In this document: positions 1 through 12,360 of the stretch, piece after piece | How the letters are laid out: each line of letters opens with the position of its first letter | How positions within the stretch are numbered: the first letter of the stretch is position 1 | DNA from: Isoetes taiwanensis | Lineage: Eukaryota; Streptophyta; Lycopodiopsida; Isoetales; Isoetaceae | Assembly (NCBI GenBank): GCA_021234155.1 | Contig: JAJEKV010000002.1 | Location: 31,919,645 to 31,983,644 of the forward strand | DNA length: 64,000 bases | Reading direction: 5' to 3' | Position numbers and translations under genes: made by a program | The notes under the pieces: model-generated | Database searches by the model: none | Seen by the model: only the letters and a program-made list of their open reading frames with translations | What the model was told of the DNA's origin: nothing

Positions 1-714
1 GATAAACGGATAAAGAACATATGGAAACAATCAAGGGAACCATAATATGGTTTCATGTGGATGTGTATTAGGAAACATTATCCGCAATCGGGGTTACACC
101 TTCTTCATGTAGAACCATATAATAATAGATCTCAGTTGCAATATACAATATAAACAAAAGTAGAGGACACAATTAATGTAAAAGTTTTTCCGACCTTGAA
201 TAGTGCCTTCACATGTGGATGCTAGGATTTGCTCTTAAATGTAGCCAAATTGAATAATAAAATATTTGATGAAAACCATCACGTAAAAACTGGGTGGAGT
301 TGCACGGTAACATTGTTCCAATAATTCTAATCTCTTTCATGTAGACATAAATGGCAAGATTCTTACAAGCAATACAATAGAGATTTTCATTTGTACCAAA
401 AAGCGAGAATCCTTATTGATATTAGAATCCATCTCTGCAAAAAATCAAAATCTTCAACTTTTTGCTTATATCTATGAAAAATGAAAACTCCATCTGTAAA
501 ACCGGCTATAGCAACATTATAGAGCAAGAGCGACTACATTGGTAACTACTGGATGCTACATTTCGACTTTAAAGCAGAGGCATTTCTAACTAAGTATCTG
601 ACAAATGGAAGATCATAAAGGAGCAAGATTAATGGAATCGCGGCACAATTAAATGGCAAACAGGATGCACAAAAGCAGTTAACCAAAAGCACTTAATCAA
701 AAGTACTTAGCTAG
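1..714. other. Intergenic, AT-rich, no gene seen
   Basis: No ORF of convincing composition, no RNA gene and no repeat structure was recognised here. The right edge adjoins the zinc-knuckle pseudogene and may hold more of its decayed 3' end. Confidence 0.4.
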
Positions 715-1250
715 TGAGGACAATCACGAGCAATGTGGCGGGGTGGCTGCAATCTATTCTGATTGGACTATTTATACAATCAGGTGCAAGATGTCCCCGA
801 TCACGTAGGTAGTTATTACATGCCTTTTCATTAGGGCAATGTACGTAGATATGGCGGTTCGATAGCAATTATTACAAAGGAGAGACTTTGAAGCCCGGTC
901 TCACATGACGGGACACCCTTTTGCAAGGTGTCCGGACTTTATGCAGATGTTACAAAACAGGTTCATTGCGACATAAACTAGCAATATGACCAGGCTTCTT
1001 ACAATTACGGCATAATGGTTCTCAGAGGGCAATCTGCGGCAAGGTGGTCGGTCCACAAAACCAAAGAGATTTAGTGACTTCATTAAGAACTCATTGGAAG
1101 ATGCATAATGAATCATACTGAAAAAATACCTTGAAACTCCACAATTATTGCATACAACTTCGCTTTTGTACAACTTCGTTTGTTCGTTTTGAAGAAAAGG
1201 CGCTAGGGCGAGATTGTAACTAGTTGTAACTATGGATGCCGAAGTTATCA
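715..1250 (-). pseudogene. Multi-CCHC zinc-knuckle (GIS2/CNBP-like) pseudogene
   Basis: Read on the minus strand this segment carries a string of CX2CX4HX4C zinc knuckles in shifting frames. Two are intact: CNICIKSGHLAKGC (about 947-906) and CRNCKKPGHIASLC (about 1010-969). Around them are damaged ones: CNNCG at about 1150, HLAADCP at about 1040, CNNCYRT at about 875, CNNY...GHLAPDC at about 820-780, and HIARDCP at about 735. The order and spacing match the plant GIS2/CNBP family, small proteins with seven or so knuckles that bind single-stranded nucleic acid. At least three frameshifts and stop codons break it. No intron-like gaps separate the knuckles, so a retrocopy is possible. It could also be a decayed tandem-knuckle gene of another family, but the repeated knuckle pattern itself is clear. 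Confidence 0.7.
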
Positions 1251-1896
1251 TCCTTTGTCCGGACTCGTGGAAACGGAAGGAAACAAGATGAAGATATTAG
1301 CTGTCTTGGAAAAAAAAAGTGGTAAAAGCAGATCCCGTGATCCCATCACCACACAAAAAAGACGGATTTAGGTGTTCTACCTTTTGTTTCGACCCGCTTG
1401 CTCGGGAGTCTTCTCAACTGCACAATGAAAGCAACTTCGATTTAAAGGGGATAAAACAAAGCATGATGGTCGAATGTTCCTCAAGATAATGCCGGCGGTG
1501 AGCAAGCTCAACCCGTCCACAACCTCGATATGCAAGGATTCCGCCGACGAAGAACTGTTAAGCCCAATGACGAAGAATCACAACATCGGCGCATCATCAT
1601 CCGAAGTCTGAGATGTGGCTCCTTTGGCTTTGCCTTCCCGAACCCGAAAAGAAGAAAATGTAACTTCGAAAATAACCCTAAAATACCTTTGTTCGATGCC
1701 CGCATGTTTGATTTTCGGATATGTAGAGAAATCATAGGTATGACCATTGAAAATGCCACTAAATTTGGAGGCGTATGTGCACTCTAGATGTACCCGATTA
1801 GTGCGTCTCATGGAATACTATTATCAAATCATATAAAACCTTAGGAAAAAAAAGTACAAAAATACAAAAAAACCCCCGTTACCTTCCTTACATATT
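1251..1896. other. Intergenic, no gene seen
   Basis: Overlapping short ORFs on both strands at 1508-1811 show no family signature and look like chance frames. Nothing else was recognised. Confidence 0.35.
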
Positions 1897-1990
1897 GGGT
1901 TTGCCCTAGGGGGCAAACCCTCGTTTATGTGGGTATGTGGGCATATCGGTATATCTTAGAGCATATGCCTAGCATATCTTGGTGGATCGC
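1897..1990. repeat. Small dispersed hairpin repeat, copy 1
   Basis: It starts with the inverted repeat gggtttgccc / gggcaaaccc around a four-base centre (1897-1920). It continues with a run of gtatgtgggcatat-type motifs ending in cctagcatat. The same order recurs at about 4940-5030 and, changed, at 5720-5870, which marks a dispersed repeat family, possibly a MITE. Confidence 0.55.
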
Positions 1991-4939
1991 TAAAAACCGG
2001 CTGGTGCCTATAAGTGCTTTCGGTCATCCAGCCCATTCCTTCGCAGGCGTGGCTATGGCGCATCGATCCTGCTGGTAAACTTAGCCGATTATGGAGCCTC
2101 CTGATTATCTCTTTAATAGAAAGAGTTTTTCAGAGACCTGCTCATGATATGATCAACATAAAAATGCCCCTACCTAGCTTTCAAGAGCCGAACTCCATCG
2201 CCCACAGCTTGAGCATTATCTCTTTTGGAAATCTAGGCCGGATCTAAGGTCTATGCTTTTATACTGAGGCATTAAACAGACATGCAAAGTTGAAACGCAT
2301 GCAAATAGACATGGAAAGAAAGGCATTGGCGCGCATGCAAAGGAATGGGGGCCGGAGATAGCGCCATAGCTGCAACCTCGGTTCTGGATAATGGGAGCGT
2401 CGCCATGGCTTGAAGAGTATTCGACTATGAAAAACCGTCCAGGTAAAGTCATGTATTATTTCAGTTCTTGGTTAGAAATGGCATGTGATCTGCAGAGGTT
2501 TTGCAGATCATAGTTCAGAAAAAGATTTTCTACGTCATAAAGCAAGAGTAAACAAGAACCTGTAAAACTTTTGCTTTCCAGGGCTCAGGTACACAGATTC
2601 AAGAAATGCTATGTCGTTTTTTAATATGGTTCCTATTCATAATGCAGAGTGTGCTTTCTTTCGATGGCGTCAAACAGGGTAAGGAGCAATTATTTTAGGG
2701 GGGCAAAAGCACCATTTCTAGAGCCGCACCCTTAGTTGTGGGCAGAGCTTGAGCCTGGATTACGAAGCAACAAGGTAAATCTTGAGGTTTTCAGCACGAT
2801 TTTTATTTTCCTTTGTTTATCGGTTAGGGCAGAGAAATATCTACAGCGATTTTGCAAATTCCTGGATCGATTTTTGGCTAGGCTTATCTTCAGAAATACT
2901 GTGCAGGTTAGTCTGCCTTAACCTTGCTTCAAGCTCTTTTTTTAACAGATTTTTTACCCTTCACGTTTGAACGGCTTGAAAAGAGGTTTGATTTTTTATG
3001 CTTCATGTTCATATCTCAGGCTTAAAAGAACACTTTTTACCCTGCATTTCTTAACGATTACTTGAAGCAAGGGTTTCTTAACGCCTTAAAATCTGATTTC
3101 GTTTAGTTCTGCGCTTGGCCGTGATAAGAGGTATTTGAAGTTGCCTCTTTCATAATCTTTTAGCTCCATTATCTACTTAAATCTTAATATCGTCCTCCAG
3201 CTATTGTTTCTTTTGCATCGAATTGCCTACCCCAGATCTTAAGCCAATTTTTGATCTCCTTGGCTGATGTGACCCATCAACTCCCTTTTTTTTTTATTTT
3301 GACCTGCAGTCACCGAATTTCTCGCCAGTTCTGCAAAACCCTAATCTTATTTTACACCTTTGAATTTTCGAAGTTAACTCCAGTTTGCTCCCCTTTTTCC
3401 ATTCTCTATCTGTGTGACCTTTTTTTGCCATCGGCTTCCTTAAAAGGAAATGGAAGAGACCCTTCTTCACTCGCTTCTCTATCGAATACTTGAAACACGT
3501 GAAGAAAGAAAGAAAGAAATGACTTGATTTGGCTTAATGCAAGCTAAAATCTAGGGTAAAAATAATAATTCTTTCTTATCTATCCTATGAGCTTTAGATC
3601 CGAAGACCATTTTTTTTTCATGGGGCTTGAATATCTAAAAATCTTGGTAAGTTTGCAAAGCTTTAGAAGTGGTGAATCATCACATGCTGCATTTTTTGTT
3701 AGTTCAGAATACCAGTTTTCGCATTCAATCGGCTTGGTGGATTTTAAGTCATCTTTCATTTGCATTGTAACTTTGGTTTTTACTCCATTTTTTGCATTTG
3801 CAGCCTATTTTAATTGGCCCTGGAGTAGTAGCAAATGAAGAGATTAACACTTTTAAGTGTCTTATGTTAGGAAGAGATGAACATCAAGAAACTTCTAACC
3901 TTTTATCTTTCAGTTGACTTCTACACGAAGGCAAAGATACATAGTCTGCTAAAGAACTATGTTATTTCAATATTCTGATGCAGAATTTCTGGTAGTATTT
4001 TGTGCTCTATAATCTTTCCAAAGAAGTATATGCATTGGTTCTTCTCTCAAATGTTATATTTTTGTGTAGCTGGAGACAAGTTATAGCATATGAACGTGGT
4101 ATAAAGGGTTACTCATCTGTACATGCCTTCCAACCATAGGAGATGCCCGTTTTATAGTTCCCTCTTGGTAATGATTTTATTTTCTTAAAATAATCTAGGC
4201 ACAGGAACTATCCATGGTAGGAAAATTGACATCTCCTTGGCACTGTAGGAACTATCACATTTACACATTTAAAAACTTCATGTTTCAAGCTCTTAATACA
4301 ACACGCTTTTTCAATCGTTCGAGACGTTTTGTTAAAGTCCTTTTGTTAAAGTCCTCAATGCAAGTTGGACTCCTGGACACCAAAGTTAAAGTCAACTCTG
4401 TGTCAACTTAATAGTAAATTCTTTTGTTTCAATGGGCACTTTTAGTTTTTCTTCTCCATATCAACTCAAAATTAAATTCTTTAGTTTCAAAGGGTGCGCC
4501 AAGAGGTGTGTCGATGATTAACCAGTATGTTCTTTTGCATGTTTGTCAAGATGTTCCTCTCAAAAATACCTGGCAACACCAGCTGTTTTAAATAAGGCAA
4601 GGCACTGCTTGAATCTTTCTCTGTGATTTTTTGCTTTCTTTTTTTTTTTCCGTTATGGATTATTACAAGTAGTAGAAAATCACATGTTTTTATGCGCACA
4701 GATTGTTCAAAATAGGATGAAAGTGAAGATGCAAATATGCCCTTGCAAATATGACTTGACCCATATGCGAAGCTAATGCAAAGAGCCATTGTTAGTAGCA
4801 ACACTAAAATATTACAACTCTAAATTATGTTTATCACCTTGCTATACTTAAATATAAGTGCTTATGTTTGGATGATGTTAGAAACTTTTGAATTTATAGT
4901 GTGGACAATATCATAGGCTGGTGTGGAACCTTTATTTTT
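1991..4939. other. Intergenic, no gene seen
   Basis: T-rich DNA with many short ORFs of low-complexity composition and none with family motifs. The pyrimidine-rich tracts at 2780-3480 and 3580-3840 could be intron or UTR material of an unrecognised transcript, but no splice-consistent coding chain was found. Confidence 0.3.
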
Positions 4940-5030
4940 GGGTTGCCCCTAGGGGGCAAACCTCCGTTTATGTGGGTATGTGGGCATATCCAGGTATATG
5001 TCGGCATATGCCTAGCATATGCTGGTTTTC
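4940..5030. repeat. Small dispersed hairpin repeat, copy 2
   Basis: A gggttgcccc / gggggcaaac inverted repeat is followed by tatgtgggtatgtgggcata and cctagcatatgctgg. It is the closest relative of the copy at 1897. Confidence 0.55.
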
Positions 5031-5379
5031 ATGGAAATCAATACCTGGCACTTATGAGTATCCCTTGGCAACAAGTCGAGCTTTGAACACGTCGATCTTT
5101 ACTTCTTCATTGTATTGTACTTTACAAACTCACTTGCAGGATACTAGCTTTCTGCCTGGAGGGAGCTTGCACTGTCCCATGTATCATATTTTAGCATGGC
5201 TTTGCTTATTCTTGCATGGCTTTGCTCCATTCATTTTTCATGGAACTGTTCATGGCTTCCTTGTAACGTGTTGGCTCATCAAAGATCACATTGCTGTAGA
5301 AGGCAATGTATAAGGAAGTTTTCTCAGATCTTGAACATGAATACTCATGGATGGTGGTCGCTTCATGGCTATCTCTTAG

Positions 5380-5445
5380 CCATTTTAATTACACTTTGGT
5401 ATGCTTAGATTTTGGGCATAATGTGGGTTCAAATCCCACATATTC
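5380..5445 (+). other. Possible tRNA-derived SINE head (B box)
   Basis: The stretch gtgggttcaaatcccac at 5423-5439 is a perfect 5-bp stem with a 7-base loop. It matches a tRNA T arm and the pol III B box GGTTCRANNCC. No complete cloverleaf could be folded upstream, so this is more likely a tRNA-derived SINE or a decayed tRNA than a working tRNA gene. Confidence 0.3.
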
Positions 5446-5710
5446 AAGATCGTCTTCCACGCCATTCAAAAACACCAACGTGCATCATCATTCAGTGCGT
5501 GCATGTGTTGAGCCCCGATAAAGAAAACTAAAACACCAACGAAATCATCATTCTTGCTTCTCGTCTTTCAATATGTTCAAGGTTTGAATGGAACCAATGG
5601 ATTGTGTTTCTTTTTCCTATTTGCAATATTCAATTTGTGAGTTATTAGCGTATTTGAATGCCTTGCCTTATGAATTATGAATTGGGCATGGAAATAACAT
5701 TCCACTGATA

Positions 5711-5830
5711 TGTTTGAGTCCAGTTTTTTGGGTTGCTCCTAAGGGGAAAACCCTCATCCATGTGGGTTTGTGTTTGAGTCCAGTTTTTTGGGTTGCTCCT
5801 AAGGGGAAAACCCTCATCCATGTGGGTTTA
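5711..5830. repeat. 60-bp tandem duplication in hairpin repeat, copy 3
   Basis: Bases 5711-5770 and 5771-5830 are identical except for the last base (g to a). Each unit holds a variant of the hairpin repeat family (gggttgctcctaagggg...). Downstream to about 5870 the gtatatgtcagtatatg motif of the other copies follows. Confidence 0.85.
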
Positions 5831-6049
5831 TGGCATATTCCAAGTATATGTCAGTATATGCTCGAAAACATGACTTTGAAGTGTGATTTAAGCTGTTTCA
5901 CTCTCGGGTCACGGAGGGCAACCCCTCCAGGTCGCAAAGACCTTTTTTTTTTTTTTTTCCAAACAAAAAAAACATCATCTTCCATAACACACCAAAATAG
6001 CATGTCACCACACAAACATGTATTACCACTAGCTTAACAGAGGTATAAA

Positions 6050-6560
6050 TTTGAACTTCAATTGTGTAAAAATCGTTTATGCATGCTTGAAAGAAATGTT
6101 GTTATTGCTTGGTCTGAAGTCGAGAACATTAATCTTGATTTGCTTATCAAAAAAATCATCCTCCTTGATAAGTATTAGTGGCTCGGATTCAGAAACATAT
6201 AATAAGAGTCTGAATGAGTACAATGACATTAACAATTTTCAAATTTTACAAGAATGTTCAGAGGAGCAGTGTGGTGAAGTTTTGATAAAAAGGAATAAAT
6301 TTTTTAATTATTCAGACTTTAGTAGTGCCTCTAATAAAAAAGAAGATATAAGTGCAACTGATTTACAAATGAATCCAAGGTCATATGAAGGAAATATTGT
6401 CAAGATTTCTTGCAAAGATGCAGTTAAAGAAGGAGATAGAGATCAAAGCTATGAGGGGTATTTGGAAATGCATCTCTGCTCAAGAAGATTATGCAACAAC
6501 ACAAGAAGCTATCAATGCTAGATTGCAAGTGCCAACCATTATTATTTTGCTCTAATGTCA
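6050..6560 (+). other. Unclassified ORF-bearing segment upstream of the LINE
   Basis: An open frame of 156 codons (6051-6521) is rich in Ser, Asn, Lys and Glu and has no recognised domain. It sits directly before the microsatellite and the decayed LINE coding region, so it may be the remains of a LINE ORF1 tail or the ORF1-ORF2 linker. No motif proves this. Confidence 0.2.
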
Positions 6561-6573
6561 ACTTTTTCTGGTC

Positions 6574-6652
6574 TAGATAGATAGATAGATAGATAGGTAG
6601 ATAGATAGGTAGGTAGGTAGGTAGGTAGGTAGGTAGGTAGGTAGGTAGATAG
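6574..6652. repeat. (GATA)/(GGTA) microsatellite
   Basis: A run of gata units changes into ggta units and returns to gata at the end, about 79 bp in all. It interrupts the LINE relic between the 6050 ORF and the endonuclease remnant. Confidence 0.95.
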
Positions 6653-6689
6653 TATTTTTACAGCATGCCACATTGGCAGCATCCATGAG

Positions 6690-9600
6690 GATATATGACG
6701 GACCCCCAGAGACTTGAACACAAGAGGAAGGGGGAAGACAGAACTTACGACAACCTTGGCAGATTATACATCTCGAACTCATCATCTTATATTCTAGATA
6801 ATTGTTTGATGACTGGAGATGAGGGAGCCACTTTGCCTGATCATCAATCTGTTATTATTGAACTCAAGGATCTAAGTTTACATAAATACCAGGCCAAAAC
6901 AACTTTTAAGTCAAATACTTCTCTTTTGTCTAATGCTAAATTATGCAAAAAAATCAGAGACTACTATTCCAGACTCCCCAAGCTTTCAGCCCAGCAGTCT
7001 ATGTCATTCTATGCCAAGTTGAAGAAAGCTAAATTTTGGATTAAAAAATTGGAGAGTTCATGTTTGGAGAGAGGGAGAGAGAGGGAGGGAGGGAGGGAGA
7101 GACTTGGTGAAACTTGATTTATTCAACCAAATTAAATTTGTCAGGCAGAGGATCATGAATGACTACAATAGCACGATTTTGCATGAAGAGGAGAACAGAC
7201 TTGAAATGGAGATTAAGCATATTGAAGAACACCAAGTTAGAGGGTTTGCTCTTAAAGCTAAGATTTCATATGCAACGGAATTAGATAATTCCTCTTTTGC
7301 CTTCTTCTTCAAGAAAGCAAAGCAATGAGTGTTAAATAATGCTATCACTCAAGTCAAAGATGATAATGACAATATTATCACAGATGACCAGACTGTCAGA
7401 GATTTTTTTCTTGAGTAAGTATAAAAATTAGAGGAGATGGGAGATGAACAAATGATATATGCTCAGTTCCAGATCTTTAGTTATATTCAACATTCTCAAG
7501 CTATGTCTAATGATTTGCTAAATTGCCCTAATGAGAACGAGATCTTCATATCTATTGTCAGTATGAAGCATGGCAAAGCTCCTGGGCCAGATGGATTTCC
7601 TCCAGAATTCTTTCTTGAATTCTGGGACATTTTAAAGCAGGATCTCAAAGAATTCAGGGACATTTTAAAGTAGGATCTCATTCTTTTTATTAGGGGATAT
7701 TGGTTTTCTACGAAGTTGCATCCAGCTTATACCTCAAGTATGAAATCTCTTATGCCCAAGAAAAGTAACACCATTACTATAAATGAATGGAGGTCCATAT
7801 CTCCCATTAATACTGCCTATAAAATTCTAGCAAAGATAATTGCTGACAGAATAAAATGTCATCTTTAAGAAACTATCTCTAGTTGCCGGTCTGCTTTTTT
7901 GCCTAAAAGGTTCATGCTAGACAATTGTGTAGTAGCTAATGAAGTTTTACATTAGAGCAAAATATCCAATCAGAATTGTCTATTTCTTAAACTGGATTTC
8001 AAAAGAGTGTATGATTGCAGCAATTGGAATTTCCTGGAACATGTTATGGTTGTGTTGGCATCCACCCTCACTTAATTTAGAGAATCTTGGGGTTGAACAA
8101 CAATGCTTATTCGGCCTTGACAATCAATAGTCCTATCGAACTCTTTTCTATTAAAAAAAGAGTTAGGCAAGGTTGCCCCTTGGCTCTTTACCTCTTCTTA
8201 ATTGTTGCTGAAATTGTCGATAGACTTATCTTTTGTTTGCGAATTTCTCAATAAATCATTGGGCTTCAAATGCCAGATTCATGTAAGCAACTGAATGTGC
8301 TTCAATATGCTGATGATATCTTCATTATGTTTAAAGCCAGTAATAATGTCACAAATAATTTCTTTGAGTGTATCAATGTGTTTGATATTGCATCTAGTGT
8401 CCATCTTAATATAGATAAATGTTCATTCTCTGAGATAAGTCTGATCCTACAATTAGCACTAGAGGTATCAAAATTATGGCACTAAGTGAGAGTATTATTC
8501 TTCTAGGTTTTTCGATTGCTATAAACAACACTATTAAGGGAGTATGAGAATTTTAGAATAAAAAGGAAGGTTAGTGGGTTATTAGCAAAACTCTTTTTAG
8601 AGCTGGTATATTTATTGTGGCTAACTCGATCCTGGCAAGCACACACATATATTTCTCCTCGGTGTTAATTGCTGATACAAAATCTTACAACCTTATTGAG
8701 AGGTGTATCAGAGACTTCATTTGGTCTGGCATGCATTGTCGTAACTGGAGGGAATTAGCTCATGATAAAGATCAAAGTGGTCTGAGTTGTAAAGTCTTTA
8801 TTCCAACAGGCTCAATCTTTGGGGGCTAAGTTTATCTGGAAAGCAATCAATGGTTTTAATTCTCCTGCAGTGGACTTTATCAAGTATAGGTTGAAAAATA
8901 ATAAGCCATTTAATAGATCAAATTGTCAGTATATTCTTCCTGATTCTATTTTCCAGACTTTCAAGGCTGGCCCTAATACTTCTAATTTGGTGAACAATCT
9001 TTTCAAGGCTTGGAACACGGTTGTTCCAACTTTTGTTCATAAAACGTATCAGCCAAGACATTGGTTCCTTCTCTATCTTTTGGTAAACTGTCTTTACTAA
9101 AAATGGTTTCTTCTATGTGGCTGAGGAACATTTAAAGACTTGGTTAAAAGATATTCTGTCAGTTGGGTACATACTAGAATTTCATAATTCAATCTGTCAT
9201 TTCCTTAGGGGAAATAATGTATTTATCAATTCATTGAAACAAATTGCCATGTGGTGTATTTAGAAGTTTAGGAATGCAATTACACTTGGAAAAGGAATAT
9301 GAGTACTTCTAGTCTGAAACTTCTTTTCATGTTTGAATTGGCTACCTGTGCTATGTCTCATAGGTCTAAGAAAGGAGATGCTTTTGATAGGAAGTGGCTG
9401 GCTTTTGGTCATTTTGTTGGTCATTCCAATTATTTCAAATGCAAACGTGTTCAACCATCTCCTGATGATTTTGTAGATTTCAAACTTATTGAATCTCTTG
9501 ACATGCTTGTTTAATGGTCACCCTCAGTTCAACGACATTTGTGATAATGAGGCTTGGGTTCAATTGGCTATTCTTGGTCAACACAAACCCCCTCCAAACA

Positions 9601-10210
9601 TAGGTCCTATAGTAGCAAGATTTAATAACATTATGCTAGATGACTATCAGGCATGGATTCTTGACATCCTGTTATTCTCAGTCAATACAGTCATGTATGT
9701 GGAGCAATTTATTGCCTTAAGAAACAGCTATCATTTCCATCTAGATAGATTTGTGGCAGAAGGGACTAATGCATTTGCAGGCATAGACTTCCATTTCCTC
9801 TGGACTCCCTTGGCATGATATCCCCTTGGTTATCTCTTCCCACTCCGCTTGAGCCTGATAATGCTGACAATGTGGACGATTGCATTTGGTTCTAGGCTGA
9901 AGATGTATGCATGGGGATGGCTGCTGGTTTGAAGATGCTGTTGTAAATGGTATTTCTTGATGGTTTTCCAAGCACTTCATCAAGTGATACCTTCGGAGTA
10001 GTGTTATCTCGTAGATATGTACAGCTGAAGCGGTTTGTTAGTTGCAGTTTAGTTTCAGCGGCCAAAGGCCTTGGTTCCCGTTCATTTCATATTTTTAGTT
10101 ATTTTCAGTTTTGTTACATATCATCAAAGTTAACCTTACTTTGACAAACATTGTACTACTTTTTATCGAGTAATTAAAGTCCCCTTTCATCCAAAAAAAA
10201 AAAAAAAAAA
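6690..10210 (+). mobile_element. Degenerate L1-type LINE with poly(A) tail
   Basis: Broken reverse-transcriptase reading frames lie in order on the plus strand. The end of an apurinic endonuclease has LPDHQSVIIEL (about 6830-6870). A linker spans 7104-7328. The RT start has MKHGKAPGPDGFPPEFF (7560-7620), followed by a PKKSNTITINEWRSIS block (about 7750). RQGCP (about 8165) and the catalytic YADD (8308-8320) come next, and the C-terminal RT and connection region runs over 8617-9080. Many stops and frameshifts separate these pieces. The element ends in an A run at 10193-10210. The GKAPGPDGFP and YADD motifs with a poly(A) tail place it with plant L1 LINEs. No clear target duplication was found. 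A purine microsatellite of (GAGG) type at 7070-7101 interrupts it. Confidence 0.85.
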
Positions 10211-10842
10211 TCATGAGTAGAGGAAGAAACACAACCATAAGTACGTAGGAGAAAACATAATAATGAGGGTAACATGAAGGAGCAAGGTTTGTGTTTGTTG
10301 CAAAGGAAAAAGAGCCGAGTTCTGTACATTGATTGATGATTAAAATATTGTAGGTAACAAAAGAAAGCCCAACCCATAAGTGGCCAAATTCTTTCACAAA
10401 GATGCAAAACATATTTTGCGGTATACACGTGCCGTGGAGGGCTTAGATGAGATCCAAATATTTCGGCAAAATAAAGGAGTGTCACGGAATCGCAGCCGCT
10501 AGGGACACGTGTGGATATGAATTAACGGTTGCAATCCAGTTTAGTGTATTTTTACCCCCGTCCGAGGTCTTCGAAATCTTGTTGTTTTTCGCTCCTTTCT
10601 TGCTCAATCCGGTCCTTTCCTTTCTTCGCCTTGCCTTTTCATCCTTTCCAAGTGTTTCCGCTCCTTAAATAGATCCGTTTGAGCGCAAATTCGACCCTTT
10701 TCTGTCGAATTTTGCTTCCGACATGACGGAATCGCTCGACCCAACCCCTTTCTTCTTTTCTTCTCTGCATTCCTGATCTTTAAAAGTAGCAGAAACAGTT
10801 AGAATTCTTTGGGCTTTTGGCAAAATAGGGTTTCTCGTTTCT
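10211..10842. promoter_or_regulatory. Upstream region of the Alfin-like gene
   Basis: The segment lies between the LINE poly(A) tail and the Alfin-like start codon and should hold the promoter and 5' UTR. The stretch at 10550-10800 is rich in ctt/ttc pyrimidine tracts, as is common in plant 5' UTRs. No convincing TATA box was seen. Confidence 0.35.
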
Positions 10843-12360
10843 ATGGAAGGAGGCGAGGTGGTTTCTAATGTCCCCAGGACTGTGGAAGCCGTGTTGAGGG
10901 ATTATATGGGGCGCCGGAGCGGCATACTCAAGGCGCTTACACAAGGTCAGAAAATTTTAGTCCAGAGGTAGCTGTTCATGCTCTGTTAAATTTGAAAACT
11001 GGAGTAATCTTTTGTTTTAATTCTTGCAGACGTTGAAGCTTTTTGTCTAAAATGTGACCCAGGTGCGCTTTCCTTTTTCCTAAACTTGGAAACGTTATGT
11101 TATCGAAGTGATTCTTTTTTGTTCTGGGGTCGTTTTCCTGACTTTACTGCATGTACGAAACACATTTTTTTTTCTTTTTTTTTCTCCTTTTTTTTTTGAA
11201 GTGTCGGGCCCAGTTTTGCGTTCCGTCAGAGTCTTACAATTGGGCCGTTTTTGCTCTCTCCCTTGTGTTTCTGTCTTATAATTCATTCAAAAATTGTAGC
11301 GTGTTCCTGTTGATTCAAAAGTTGCGATAACTATTTTTAGTCTTGTATCTTGCAGAGAAAGAGAATCTTTGCCTTTATGGTTACAATGATGGAACATGGA
11401 ACGTAGACTTGCCAGCTGAAGAGGTTCCCCCAGAACTTCCAGAGCCTGCTTTAGGCATCAACTTTGCAAGAGATGGCATGGAGCGGAAGGACTGGTTATC
11501 TTTAGTAGCTGTTCATAGTGATGCTTGGCTTTATGCAGTTGCATTCTATCATGGTGCTAGATTTGATAGAAATGACAGGTTAGTCTACTTAACTTACCTA
11601 CTCATTAGAAGTAAATTACCTGAAATAATGCACTATGTTCGACTGCATGTACATTCATAATTAATTTTCCACTCGAGGTTTGATCTGGAATTTATGGCAT
11701 GCTAGTTTCTAACTTCTGTCGATTGTTGCATTTGCACCAGGAGGGAGTTGTTCAAGATGATGAATGAACTGCCAACAGTGTTTGACGTTGTGACTGGTAG
11801 GAAGCCTGTAAGGGAAAAGACCAACAATAGTGCTGCCAAAAGCAAGTCTTCTGGCAAAGTGGTAAGCATAATGAAATGTGTCTCCATACAGTGCAGTAAG
11901 TATTAGTATAACTAACAGCTGTCTGGATTAAATTACTGTTTTAGGTTTCTACATGATCTTCAATGCTAAACTCTGTCTCTACTTATAGAAATTTGGTTAA
12001 ATTTATTTTTAGAGGTACAGGAGGGTCTTCAGATGGCATAGTCATTGCATGCATTGTCATACACTATTGTATATTGAACATCTGTTATTCTTGAAACAGA
12101 AGTCGGGGGATGCTCACCCTGCGTACAAACAATCTTCACCAAAGGATGATGAAGAATATGATGAAGAAGATGATGAACATGGCGAAACACTTTGTGGATC
12201 TTGTGGGGAAAGCTATACAGCGGACGAGTTCTGGATTGGATGTGATATTTGTGATAAGTGGTTCCATGGAAAATGTGTAAAAATTACAGCAGCAAAAGCG
12301 GAGCATATTAAGCAGTACAAATGTCCTTCGTGCAGCAACAAGAGGGCCCGTGTATCATAA
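10843..12360 (+). CDS. Alfin-like PHD-finger protein
   Basis: Nuclear chromatin reader: plant Alfin-like proteins bind histone H3 trimethylated at Lys4 through a C-terminal PHD finger. Five exons with GT-AG introns: 10843-10945, 11030-11062, 11356-11578, 11741-11861 and 12100-12360, together 246 residues, the normal family length. Residues about 10-145 form the Alfin N-terminal domain, with the hallmark [19 protein letters not shown] and [15 protein letters not shown] variable Lys/Ser linker follows, then an acidic run (about 176-187). The PHD finger takes its zinc ligands from C192, C195, C208, C211, H216, C219, C235 and C238. The ATG is chosen because MEGGE and the downstream [22 protein letters not shown] align with family N termini. 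Splice phases join cleanly across all four introns. It looks intact and functional. Confidence 0.95.

Noticed and set aside
3251-3838. Short secreted-protein-like ORFs
   Set aside because: Their hydrophobic composition comes from T-rich DNA; no splice pattern, motif or codon bias supports them.
5380-5445. Working tRNA gene
   Set aside because: Only the T arm folds; no acceptor, D or anticodon stem could be built.
6573-6785. Minus-strand ORF with YLPT/YLSI repeats
   Set aside because: It is the translation of the GATA/GGTA microsatellite.
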